A DNA stretch of 64,000 bases from Nomia melanderi. Its lineage: Eukaryota; Arthropoda; Insecta; Hymenoptera; Halictidae. This document shows, one piece after another, positions 21,683-32,401 of the stretch. The first letter of the stretch is position 1. Every line of letters begins with the position of its first letter. A program made the translations under genes and the position numbers. The stretch covers positions 15,775,501-15,839,500 of the forward strand of contig NC_135007.1 of assembly GCF_051020985.1 (NCBI RefSeq). Reading direction: 5' to 3'. The notes below the pieces were generated by a model. That model was not told the origin of the DNA and did no database searches. It was given only the letters and a program-made list of their open reading frames with translations.

Positions 21683-22162
21683 ATACATACGTGTATATAT
21701 CTCATTTTTTTTAATATTAATATTACATATGTATATTAAATATTAAGTATAAATATTAAAAAAAGAAGAGATTTTTAAACAGTTCGTCTGCGAGGTTCGG
21801 TGAGGTCACTTCCGGGTTGGCCGTCCCGAGCTCGAGAGGGGATCGGACCGCGAGGAAATGCGAAGCTCGCACGGCGATCGTTCCGCGGTGCAGCCCGAAC
21901 CTGTTTTCTAGTCCTCGGATCTTCGTTCGTTGGGATCCAAGTCAAGTTCGGGAAGGGGAACGGTCCCCGCGAGCGCCGTTCGCGGGTCGGACCAAAAGAA
22001 AACGAGAGAGAAAATAACAGAAGAAAAAAACAAGATTAAAAAAGGTAAACGAAAAAACCAACGCAGTTCACTTCCGCGAGAGTCGAACGGAACAAGACTT
22101 AGAGCTTAAGGATCGGCGAGCGCGAACGGACGCTAGGGTACACACACCGAGCCGAGCGGCGC

Positions 22163-22183
22163 GCCATTTTTTATAAAAATGGC
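22163..22183. other. 9-bp perfect hairpin in CpG-rich sequence
   Basis: GCCATTTTT, loop TAT, AAAAATGGC: a perfect 9-bp inverted repeat with a 3-nt loop, set in GC-rich sequence. The arms each contain GCCAT, the core of Pho/YY1-type sites, so it could be a paired binding site; that is inference. Confidence 0.4.
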
Positions 22184-23269
22184 CGACCGGCTCGCCGCGT
22201 TAAATCTAAGATGGGGGAAACGGAGAGAGACTAAAAACGCGCGACTTTCTGCGAACGGAAGGGATTCCTTGGGGACCGGCGAACGAAACGGAAGGCGTCC
22301 CTTGTCGAACGAACGCGAAAACCGTTGGGACGATCGGGAAAATGGTCGGTCGGTCCTGGCGACGAACGACGAACGCAGGATCGCTTCAATCCAAATTGTT
22401 CGTGCATAGATGTATTTTCCACGTAAATAGCCATCCGACCAACTGACGGAGAAACTGACAGAGAAACGGAGCGGAGAGAAGAGATCGTTAACCTTCTCTG
22501 TTCGTTTCTCGTCAGCCTCGTCGGTTAATTAAACGTCCTCCACCCAGCTCTCACGAGACCCGTGGTTCTCCCCCCAAAAAAAGAAACCTAAAGATAAGTC
22601 GTAAGAAAACTCGTTGTTGCGTGTCACTTAGGAAATATGTTTAGCCGACTCGAGACGGGAGGAATTTATTATTAAATGATAAAAAACCGGAGGGTACGAG
22701 ATAGAGAGGGAGTGGTAGAGAGGAGTTGGAAAAGGGATCAGCGACGTCGCTGAGGGATCGTTTCGTGAACGCCCCCGGGAGAAAAACTGGAAAACGGAGA
22801 AAAAAATATTGCAGGCAAAAGGAAATATTATACGTGGTGTAAATGAATAATAATAATAATAATAAACGGAACTCGAGACACTCTGTTAGGAAATGAGAAA
22901 TTAATGTTGTCCGCCCCGTGGTCGCGCGACCGTTCGCTGGTTCTCTCCTTCGTTTTCGTTTCTCGTTTCGTTTCTTTTCTTTTTCTCTTTCGCGTTGATT
23001 TCGAATCGTTCGTCGCCGTTCGACGAACGTGCCGAATTGCACAATAAAATGGAAACATGGGGGGGACGAAGTACACACGCTGTCACGTTCGCGTACGATG
23101 CAATCAAACTCTGAAAGGGGGCGGGTGAGGGTGGTTGCGAAGGGGGTAGGTTTTTTTTCGCGCGATCAACGAGCGAACGGGTTCTCATCCGTTTCACGCG
23201 GGAATCGTGGGGCGGACGTGTAGTGTATATGATAAACTGATTATACATAAAGAAAAAAAACATTACATA

Positions 23270-23352
23270 AATAAATATATATATTATATATATGTTATAT
23301 ATATATATATATAGTATATTATATATATATATATTATATATATATATATATA
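23270..23352 (+). repeat. AT dinucleotide repeat, about 80 bp
   Basis: Near-continuous (TA)n with a few interruptions such as TTATA and AGTA. Self-complementary. Confidence 0.9.
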
Positions 23353-24125
23353 AATATGATTCACCAAGTTAAACGCAGTCGGGAACGACTTTGTATGAGC
23401 GTGTGTACCACCTTACGTGTACGTGTGTGTGAGCCAAAGAGGGGGTGCTTTTGGCGAGCGTGCGTTCGTGTACCCAGAGTGAATGCGACTAATCGCGAGT
23501 ATCTAAATGTGTTTTTAGATTAACAACGGTGTAAGAAGAAAAAAATATTTCATTCTCATTCTGTGATGACTGTCTGAATACGATAATGAAAAATGAAAAA
23601 AGAAACTATCGAGATGTTTTCATGAATTTAACGCTGATTAAATCGATTAAGTTTAGCGTGTAATTAAATGATGAGCAAGAGGAGGAGGAAGAGGAAGAGG
23701 AGGAGGAAGAGGAGATGATGGAAGAAAGAAGGGTGGTTCTCTAGTCGTGCACCGAATTCGGTCACGCGAACCGCGCACACTATTCGAGGAGAGATAGGGG
23801 GTTGCGTCGAGTATATTTGTGTGCAGAGATATCGCGTGCATGGGAGAGAGAGGCTGAGACACTTTGGGAGAATGCGCGAGAGAAAGGTAAGAATGGTATG
23901 ATTTGTACACTGTATAACTTTAGCCGTTTACCATTGATTTCGGGAAATGTGTATAAATTATTATGTGTAATTAAAGAAAAGTCATTTAGTAAATTCGGCC
24001 GGTATACGAGATATATATATATGGACATACGAATTGGATATGTGGATATATATATCCGTTATACTATATACAAAATTCAGATCATCGAGTGCGCGCGTGC
24101 GTGCACTTGCGCATATACAAGAGAT

Positions 24126-24126
<1 letters not shown>

Positions 24127-24169
<43 letters not shown>

Positions 24170-24170
24170 T
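24127..24170 (+). repeat. GA microsatellite
   Basis: About 20 GA repeats with one GG interruption. Confidence 0.95.
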
Positions 24171-24282
24171 GTGGAAGAAGAGATTTTGTGAAAATTACAA
24201 AACCAAACACTGCAAGGCCACTGTATTATACATTTGTGTAACTGAAATAGCGATGGTACAATTATGAAGATTATAATGATAC

Positions 24283-24288
24283 AATAAA
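24283..24288 (+). terminator. Possible poly(A) signal
   Basis: AATAAA on the + strand, about 235 bp from the DDX1 stop codon, which is on the opposite strand. It would suit a + strand transcript converging on DDX1. No such transcript is established. Confidence 0.35.
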
Positions 24289-24521
24289 CACTTGCCGTAT
24301 GTCTTATATACACAAACGGAAATACTATTTTACAGAAATCATGAAATTCATATGTTTTTGCTAGGAATGATTTTATATTGTTTGTAACAAACTTCTTATG
24401 TTACTTGAAAGTACACGTTGTTTATAAATAGTCGGATATTCGCGTATGAGGAATTATATTGGAGATTAAACGGTTGATTAGCGGCTAATTTTTGATACAG
24501 ATAGGAACCTTTAATTGCCAG

Positions 24522-27500
24522 TTAGTTTGCCGCGGCAGCCATGTGTCTCTTTAAGTACAGCAGTTGCGCTTTCGATTCCAGTTCCGATAACTGCGCCACG
24601 TAAGGTGCCATTTGTTGCACGTGGTTTTGGTAATTCGAACCTATATGTTTTGGAACGTTTAGTCGATGCTTAATTAGTGTTACAGATAGAATTACGTACC
24701 CATGTTAGCTCTTTTCTCTCCGTAAGTCACTTTCCCATCGAAGTCATTTAGAGGAACTTTTATGTCAGGACCCACTTGCTGGATCGTTACGTTCAGATGA
24801 TCTTCAATCTCTGCTAAATACTGTGAGCAAAGGAAGATATAATTAATATAAACAATTAGGCACATATTTCAAGTACAGAAGACATACATTTGGTTCATTA
24901 TACCAGATGCAACAACCACCCTGATCGGTGAGGGTGGTGTTGTGGCAATTTCTTCCACGAGAAGGACACCATTCACCATGGTACCAAACCTTCTCAGGTA
25001 CTTTGCTGACCAGTGAAATGGCCAGACCCATTCTTTCAGCCCTGCCAACTCTACCTATGCGGTGCACGTAGTTTGATTTCTCGTCAGGCAGTGTGATATT
25101 AACCACTAAAAAGAACCCCTCAAGGATTAGTTATACTGTAATGCTATGCATGTTGATTATAATTATTATATACACACTGAAAGGTAACCCCGTGATATCC
25201 AGTCCTCTAGCTGCGACGTCAGTGCAAATTAAAAATTTCACTTCTTGTTTCTTGAACTTCTCCAAGTTGGCTTTACGTTCCTGGGGTTTCCTGTCGCCAT
25301 GAAGACACACGCATGAAAATTGATTTCCTCCAGTTTGCTTTAGGTATCGTTCCAAGTTGTCGCAGTCTAACTTTGTTCTACAGAAAAGCAGAGCTCTGTC
25401 CATATTGTGTTCTTTGATAGCACGAACACAGTATTCTCCCTTTAACATCTTCACAGCCTCCGAAAATGTCTCTGCGAATAAGTTTGATTTTATAATTTGA
25501 AGATACTTAATAAATGAGGATTTTATGGAATTTATGCTATACCGGGATTGTTGCCACCAAGTTTATCTCTTTCGTGCACACCGTCGGTTGGTATGTGTTT
25601 TCTTAAGTTCTGCCAAGACCTATCTTTTTGAGGATCCACCATTACAACAACATGATGCACTGTTTCGGGTACTGCATCCTCACCTTTCAAATCTACCCAT
25701 GTCGGGAAATGCATCAATCGTCCCTATGGACAGTAGAATCCTTCCAGTATGTGTTTATGAAATGTGATGAAAAGATAGACTATAATCAGAAGATACGTAC
25801 AGCCATATTTTTTACTTCAAATGAATGCAGTGTAGCTGAACACACTATCATCTGCAATCGTTTTCCATCTGACGTAATCTTAGGTATCTGTTTATGCAAG
25901 CCATCAATTAATGCACTATAACCCTGTTTGAGTAGACCATCAGCTTCATCCAAAATGAAGAATCTATAGATAGGGTACATTTAACAGTAGGTGTAAGTCA
26001 TTACTTAATGATATGAGAGTGTAATTGTTAGTTAGATACCTGCAATGTGTTAACGACATATAGCCGCCTTGTATTAAGTCTTCTAAACGTCCTGGTGTTC
26101 CAACTACTATATCTACACCAGAATTTAATGCGGATATTTGTTCTTTTACGCTAATTCCACCGATAACTAACAATTCTCTGATGATAGGATCTTTCAGATA
26201 CTTTTTAAACTAAAATTTGAATACATGTTTATACATCAGTATACGCCTTTAGAAACACATTGATATTACAATTGATTATTGTTGGTAACAACTCACTTTT
26301 TGTATTTGATTATATGTTTGTTCTGCAAGTTCTCTAGATGGTTCAATGATTATAGCTTGAGGAGCATTACATTTTGGCTTACCATCTTCTTTACTTCTAG
26401 TTGAACTACTATTTGTTGGATTTTCCCTAACACATTCTTTAGGAGCAGAAGCAACAGCTATAAAATCATTAGAGGGTGGATGTTTAAATGGTTGTGCTCC
26501 AAAATTAAACGACATTTCAGCATTTTTCAAGACCACAGCTGGATAATAGGTCTGTGATTTTTGTTGTGCATTCAAAGTGAATGCTACTCCTAGTTTTGCA
26601 CCATTTTTTGTGAAACTGATTTCACCCTTTACTAAATCCAAGTAGCATCCAATTACATCATGCATGCCAAAGGCCTCTCCATAATCATCAAATTGTCTTG
26701 CATTTGACTTTTTCCCAGTTCCACCAAAACCAAAACCATTTTTGTCTGTTCCTAAATCTAAGGAAGCCTATAAACATATTGGTTCTTAGATTCAAATAAA
26801 CCTAATAAGTAAACTGATTAAATGTCAGTGTGAATAATCCAATATTTACTTGGCCTGTAGACCAACCAACGCGGCACAACCCTTCATCGGTTACAGTAGC
26901 TTCATAAAAGAACTTCTTACTTCCATGAACTCCTTTGTTTGCTCGACAACCATGCCATTCTTTCTGTTCGCGACTTTGACATCTTAAACCATCTGGAGTT
27001 ACTGCTAATGCTCTACCTCTATCAAATAAACTTAGTAACCAATTCGTAGCTGTAAATAATAAATGAATCAATAGGTCTTATAAGATATTATTGATAAAAA
27101 AAAAAGAATCATACAAGATGGTGGGGCTGCTCCTCCTGAAGTAGTAGTTGCTTTTCCAGATTCTAAATCGTTCAGTGTTTCCCATACTATTTGTATAACA
27201 GGTAAACAGAAAGCACCAGTCTTTCCACTGCCAGTTTCTGCAGCCATTAATACATCTCCACCACCCAAAATTAATGGTATTGCTTCAGACTGTACATCTG
27301 TTGGTAATCTATAATTTACAATGTTTAAATAAGTCCATCTTCCAAGAATTATTCTGCTAGATACTGTACTTTGTTTTATTATTATATTCTTCTTCTTGCA
27401 ACATAATTTGACTGTACTTACGTCCACTCCATTTCATCAACTGCCTTTGCAATTTCTGGAAGGACACCCATTTCTAAAAGATAACATTATAAAATAATTA

Positions 27501-27623
27501 ACAAAGTTATAATAAAGGTCCACTATATAATTCGAAAAAATGTATGTTACGTTTGAACTTCGTTTTTATATTATACTTATAAGTACATGAGAAAAGGAAT
27601 TATTTACCCTCAAATGCAGCCAT
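24522..27623 (-). CDS. Ddx1: DDX1, ATP-dependent DEAD-box RNA helicase with SPRY insert (12 exons)
   Basis: Exons (minus strand) 27623-27608, 27473-27422, 27308-27115, 27049-26850, 26767-26297, 26209-26040, 25963-25801, 25723-25543, 25471-25178, 25105-24888, 24820-24700 and 24640-24522 join to 732 residues, close to the 740 of human DDX1. Phases agree at all eleven junctions. Seen: Walker A AETGSGKT (46-53); the DDX1-specific SPRY insert between motifs I and Ia (about 90-250, with CQSRE, EWHGCRA and GLCRVGWST); PSRELAEQ; TPGR; DEAD (373-376); SAT; FCRTK; DVAARGLD; and HRIGRVGR (595-602). Family role: ATP-dependent RNA unwinding, part of the tRNA-ligase complex, with roles in RNA transport and break repair. 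The first coding exon is only 16 nt. The gene diverges from MED8, 591 bp away. Confidence 0.97.
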
Positions 27624-28214
27624 AATTACAATACGGTTAAATGTTCTTCTTCACAATAAAAATTATATCAATCAAAAACGGAAAAATCTTGCCGGTGTTC
27701 TTTCTACTTTTTTCTACTGTCGTTCACGTATGACACAATTATCGGCCATCTGCATTTATTTAACTAACTCATCGCGACATCTGTGTGAAAACAGGGAACA
27801 CCGTCCAAAATACCAGCACAGACGTGGTGTTACGAAGTCGATATATTCTGTAATTTATTTGTGGTTCATCACTTGAACATCACGAACGAAAAGTGACTGA
27901 AGTGGAATGGACACAGTATTATGATGAAAATATTAGATAATTCTTTATAACAAATACTTAGTTATCAGTGATAGAGTCAAGTAACAAATGTATTTGTCAT
28001 AAATAAACAATATAATTTAGTTTTAATTTGTCGTGTAAAAACTTATAATATCACATTAATGTATACGTAAAAGAGTGAGTATTATACTATATTCTACTTA
28101 ATCTATTTATATATATACAAAATTTATTACAAATTTATTACTCTGAATATTAAGTTTTTTAAACAGATTGGATTGTAATGACAGAATACCAATGTTTATG
28201 TTTCAGGATTTATA
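27624..28214. promoter_or_regulatory. Shared DDX1/MED8 divergent promoter region
   Basis: 591 bp separate the two divergent start codons. A splice acceptor (tttcag, ending 28206) lies 8 nt before the MED8 ATG, so MED8 probably has an upstream non-coding exon here. The section 27,700-27,850 is the least AT-rich part and the likely promoter core. No TATA box is evident. Confidence 0.5.
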
Positions 28215-30097
28215 ATGCAAAGAGAAGAGAAGCAACTAGATTCTGCCTTAGAGGCTATTATTTTGAGAATAAATGACTTAAAAACGGCTATAGCTGCAAT
28301 GATATTCAAATTGGAGCATGAATATGAAACATTAAATTGGCCTAATTTTCTTGATAATTTTGCACTTATTTCAGGACATGTAAGTAAAATTACACATAAC
28401 AATTCCAAATACAATTTAGACTTCTTCTTTTATATGTAATTTTAAATTAATATAATATAAATTATGAATATATCTGGTTTAAGTTAATTTAAATGTCATT
28501 TTTCTCATGTATGTTTTTATTTAGATTATAGTCACTAATTTTATTGAAAATACATTGTAGCTGACTAGTCTATCGAAGATTCTGGGACATGATAAGGCAC
28601 CAAACTTACGTAATTTAACAGTTCTACCATTACGACTAAGTCCTGAAAAGGATGAAGAATTATTTCGATTGACCGAAGGTAGAATTTCTACATTTGCTCA
28701 TGATTTAGTACCAGATTATTTACGGACTAAAGTGGAACCTCAAGCTGAACAAAAAATGTTACAGCTTGAAACAAAAGCTGCAAATTTAAATTATGAAACA
28801 TCACATGTAAGATATACATTTATTATATATTTCTTATATATTTATAAAAATTATGAACAAAGTACTTTCTATAGACCTTTATTGTCAATATTGATATAAT
28901 TAGATACACAAAAATTCAAATAAATATGCTTTAAGATTAGATTTTAAATACTTTAAGAGACAGAAAGAATTGTACATCTGTATTGTCTTATTGTAGAAGC
29001 TTAAAGATAACTTAAGATGTTCTATTTCTCTGTTAATGTGCTAACTATACAACAACTAGGACTGCAATGTAAGCTACTATCAGCTAGCTTTCAGCTTCTA
29101 TTAGTTCCATTCGCTTTGGACTGAATCTAAACATAAATCATTTGCATAATACATAGAATAATTTTGATATTTTAAGGATGTTTTATAAAAATCTGTTCTA
29201 TATCCTATAATCTTACTTTTTGAAAGCGTACATTTCATCTTAAAGTGTAATTTTTACTGAATATAAATGTTATCTTTGATGGTATTATATGTTAAAATAT
29301 TACATTTAGTTAAATGAATAGAATATATCAGTTCCAAACTATTAGAGGAAACAAGTGCTACAGATTTGATGTGTACTCATATCTTATATAAAGAAAAAAT
29401 TAAATACATTTGTACACACATATTTATAAATTAAGTCATAAGCTTCCTCTAGTAGTTTAAAGTACTCTACAAGTACAATTTTATAATCGGTCCATTTAGC
29501 GAGTGGAACACTTAAAACGTTTTGTATTGTTTATAGTATATTTCAATTATATACTTTTCAGAAACAAGTGGCACAATACACCAAAGTTATTAGTCAGATA
29601 TGGGATACAGCCAACAAAGCACGCGAGGAATGGGAAAGTGAAGCTGGATCTAGAGCAACTCAAGCTCAGACTAGTAGCACAGCAGATACCCATGCTCTTG
29701 TAGCAGCTGTTGGTATGGGTAAAGGTCTGAAGGTAAATATTATTTTATATATATTTACTCAAGTATATATTCATGTTGATTTCTATATACTTTCCCTTAT
29801 TACAGTCTGACACCGTCCAAATGGTCCAGTCTGGTGTTAATTCTGTTCCTAGTGGAATGATGGTAGGTAGACCAGGAAATCAACAACAAGCTTCAGGACA
29901 AGGATCTTTAGGAAATCCACCGAGTAAGAAACATACAATTCATTTTATGCTATACTTATAATATTTGATAATTAATTGAAATGTATACGTTTATTAATAA
30001 CAAATTGTCTTTATTTATAGTGGGACAAATGAGTAAAGCTCCAAGTGCAATTAAAACTAATATTAAAGCAGCATCACAAATTCATCCATACAGATAA
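28215..30097 (+). CDS. MED8: Mediator complex subunit 8 (five exons)
   Basis: Exons 28215-28379, 28561-28806, 29562-29732, 29806-29923 and 30021-30097 join to 258 residues. The product is a head-module Mediator subunit linking transcription factors to RNA polymerase II in the nucleus. The N terminus MQREEKQLDSALEAII and the segment KLEHEYETLNWPNFLDNFAL match the family's conserved first helices. LTVLPLRLSPEKDEEL and ISTFAHDLVPDYLRTK follow, then a long helix (QVAQYTKVISQIWDTANKAR) and a low-complexity Gln/Gly/Ser tail ending IHPYR. The start is the first ATG after an upstream splice acceptor. The third exon is preceded by a 755-bp AT-rich intron in which I see nothing else. Length fits the insect family. 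Confidence 0.95.
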
Positions 30098-30268
30098 TGT
30101 ATCTAATCAGATATCCTCAAGTTTGTTAGTACTATTATAATTTTAATGTTTGTGTCCTTAGAACATTGTAAGTTCTTAAAGAATATTTTGAAAGAATATG
30201 TATGGCGTGATTACAGTTTTCATTTTAAGTTATATCCATAGAATATGTTCTAAATACATAACATTTGT

Positions 30269-30274
30269 AATAAA
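30269..30274 (+). terminator. MED8 poly(A) signal
   Basis: AATAAA 172 nt after the MED8 stop codon. It faces the poly(A) signal of the convergent METTL25-family gene at 30369-30374. Confidence 0.75.
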
Positions 30275-30368
30275 AGAAATGCATACAGGAATTTTATACT
30301 TGGACAACGATCGATGCCTCAATGCACACAGGAAAGGAAAATAAAAATTGTTGAATATTATCTAACAT

Positions 30369-30374
30369 TTTATT
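30369..30374 (-). terminator. METTL25-family gene poly(A) signal
   Basis: AATAAA on the minus strand (tttatt on +), 35 nt beyond the stop codon at 30410-30412. The two convergent signals are under 100 bp apart, so the mature 3' ends nearly meet or overlap. Confidence 0.65.
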
Positions 30375-30409
30375 TACAATTAACCTAAGTATTACTTTAC
30401 AATATCTTT

Positions 30410-32117
30410 TCATTTTTTACTAGATACAATTGCATACGATCGAGGAGACAATTGTTTGTTTGTAACCGGAATAATTGTTGCTTCTAAGCCGTGTTCTTGT
30501 ATCCAACATAATCTGTCTTGAAGAAGAAGGGACTCTGCCGATGCTTGTAACACTGATTGAAGGGCGGTATAAATTTCTACAATCTTCAGTTTGTCACAGT
30601 AAATATTCCATAATTCCATCATACGCGTTATGTGCATTTCCGTACTGAATTGTACACCTGTGGAAGAAATTAACTTAATGCTTTTATAACATTCAGTAAA
30701 AGTTTAGACTGAATCCATACTGAAAAAAAGTATTTGATATTAAGATCACCTTGCTCTTTGATATTTGTTTCTTTTTGTGATTGGAAAATGTATCTATTTA
30801 ATGAATCCTTGATATAAGTTTCAAAGTTTAAACACTGTGACTTCCTTGTTCCTTTTCGGGCACATTTTTTAAGAGTATAGTCATCTGAAAGATATTTTTG
30901 TTTTTAAGTTTCTATTATTAACATTAAACTAAAAATACAAAAAAAATGTATACTTTGAGTCGCATATAATTGAAGAACTGCTCTTGCAAGGACATAGAAG
31001 GAATGTTTATCATGATTTTCAGTGGACATATCATTCCACCGTTCTGCGGATTCTTGACATGCCAATCGTAAGAACGGTTGTCTTAAGAAACAACCGACAT
31101 CAAAATTATTGTCATGAATTACGCTCTTAAAGCACGTAGATAAGGGAAAATTATTAAAATATTGCTTTCTGGTTGATCCATTTTCATCTGTGTCTTTTGA
31201 CATTGAAAGTTTATGGTAACAGCAAGAAATCATAATAAAAAGTCGAGCGGCTTTCATATTAAAAAATATTTTTGATGCATTTATACTAAGATCTCCACAA
31301 GCATGCAATCCAATTAAGCAAACATCCGAGTTTTCTTTAAATTCATTACGTAAGATCGTTTCAATTACTTCAACGGAATTGTATGTCAAATCGCAACATC
31401 TGTATTTAACATGTTCCAACGAGTCAGGATACATTTTTGCTTGTCTATTTTTAGCATTATTTACATTTTCCTGACTTCTTTCTAAACCAAGAACTTGGTA
31501 ACCATACAGATGATATAATAGTTGACAAACATATCCCTGTAATATATACCTTTTATAACAAACTAAGAAATATTAATATTTCATAGTTAATTAACTTCAT
31601 GTGTACTCCTGTAGCTTACCAAACCAGCACCAAAATCGACAATAATTTTAATTTTAAGTGGTGCACATTGCATGTGCACTAAATGTGCCATATGTATGAT
31701 TTCATGTTGTTTTTTATCGTTGAGTCCTATTTGAAATTTTTTTGGCAATTTTGTGAACAAAGTAGCATTTAAAGTTGGCAATCGATCAATGTATCTGCAT
31801 TTTTCGACGAAAGCTTTTAATCCATCTGGCCATTGTGGCTAAAAAAGAAAAATCAAACATTTTACACATTGATAGAATAGTTTATCTTTTAATTTTATTT
31901 ATTTACCAACATTTGTTTTTCTTTTCACGACGAAGTGATTTAATTCTTGCATTTGCAAACTTGCTAAGGCGTCTGTCCATTCTTTTGGAATTGAATCAAG
32001 TAATCCCTTAGTTAACAAATCCGTAACTGGAATATTGTAAAGCCATTGCACTTCAAAAAATAAATTCAATGCATCCAGGAAATATTTACTTTCTGTACAT
32101 TTATCTACATGCGCCAT
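30410..32117 (-). CDS. METTL25-family methyltransferase-like protein (five exons)
   Basis: Exons (minus) 32117 to about 31911, 31838-31620, 31536-30954, 30884-30750 and 30657-30410 give about 463 residues. Seen: the SAM-binding motif IIVDFGAGLGYVCQLL; the acidic-strand region YQVLGLERSQENVNNA; the family signature CLIGLHACGDLSINAS; and ISCCYHKLS with its conserved Cys-Cys-Tyr-His. These place it with METTL25/METTL25B (RRNAD1); I cannot say which, and the substrate is not certain from sequence. One junction is ambiguous. The phase-consistent choice uses the donor AAT|GTTGGT with acceptor TTTTTTAG. The better-looking donor TTG|GTAAAT would need an internal acceptor (GGCCAG at about 31826) and gives 460 residues. 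The ATG directly follows an acceptor-like ttcacattag, so a 5' UTR intron is likely. It lies 285 bp downstream of the PITRM1 stop on the same strand. Confidence 0.85.
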
Positions 32118-32296
32118 CTAATGTGAAATAAATAAAAAGCATGTAGAATAAAATAATGATATACATAATATTTTTTTAATAGTGACTTTTATACATTAAC
32201 AGATTGTTGTAACTGGTCAACAATGCGTTAACTGTAGACGAAATTTAAACATGAATTGTTTATGTATTTGCAGCATTATAACTTTTGTTTAAATAA

Positions 32297-32302
32297 TTTA
32301 TT
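32297..32302 (-). terminator. PITRM1 poly(A) signal
   Basis: AATAAA on the minus strand, about 100 nt after the PITRM1 stop and about 180 bp before the METTL25-family start. The two genes are tightly tandem. Confidence 0.55.
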
Positions 32303-32401
32303 ACAGAAAAGTTACAGTGTACACTATTTACATAAGTCTTTTAATTTCCATAACGTTAACCTACTTATATATAGTAAAAAAATCGATTATTAGTAAATTG
32401 T

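Noticed and set aside
22179..22409. 76-codon frame starting MADRLAALNLRW
   Set aside because: The ATG lies inside a perfect hairpin and the rest is Arg/Asn-rich without family features; no supporting splice sites were found.
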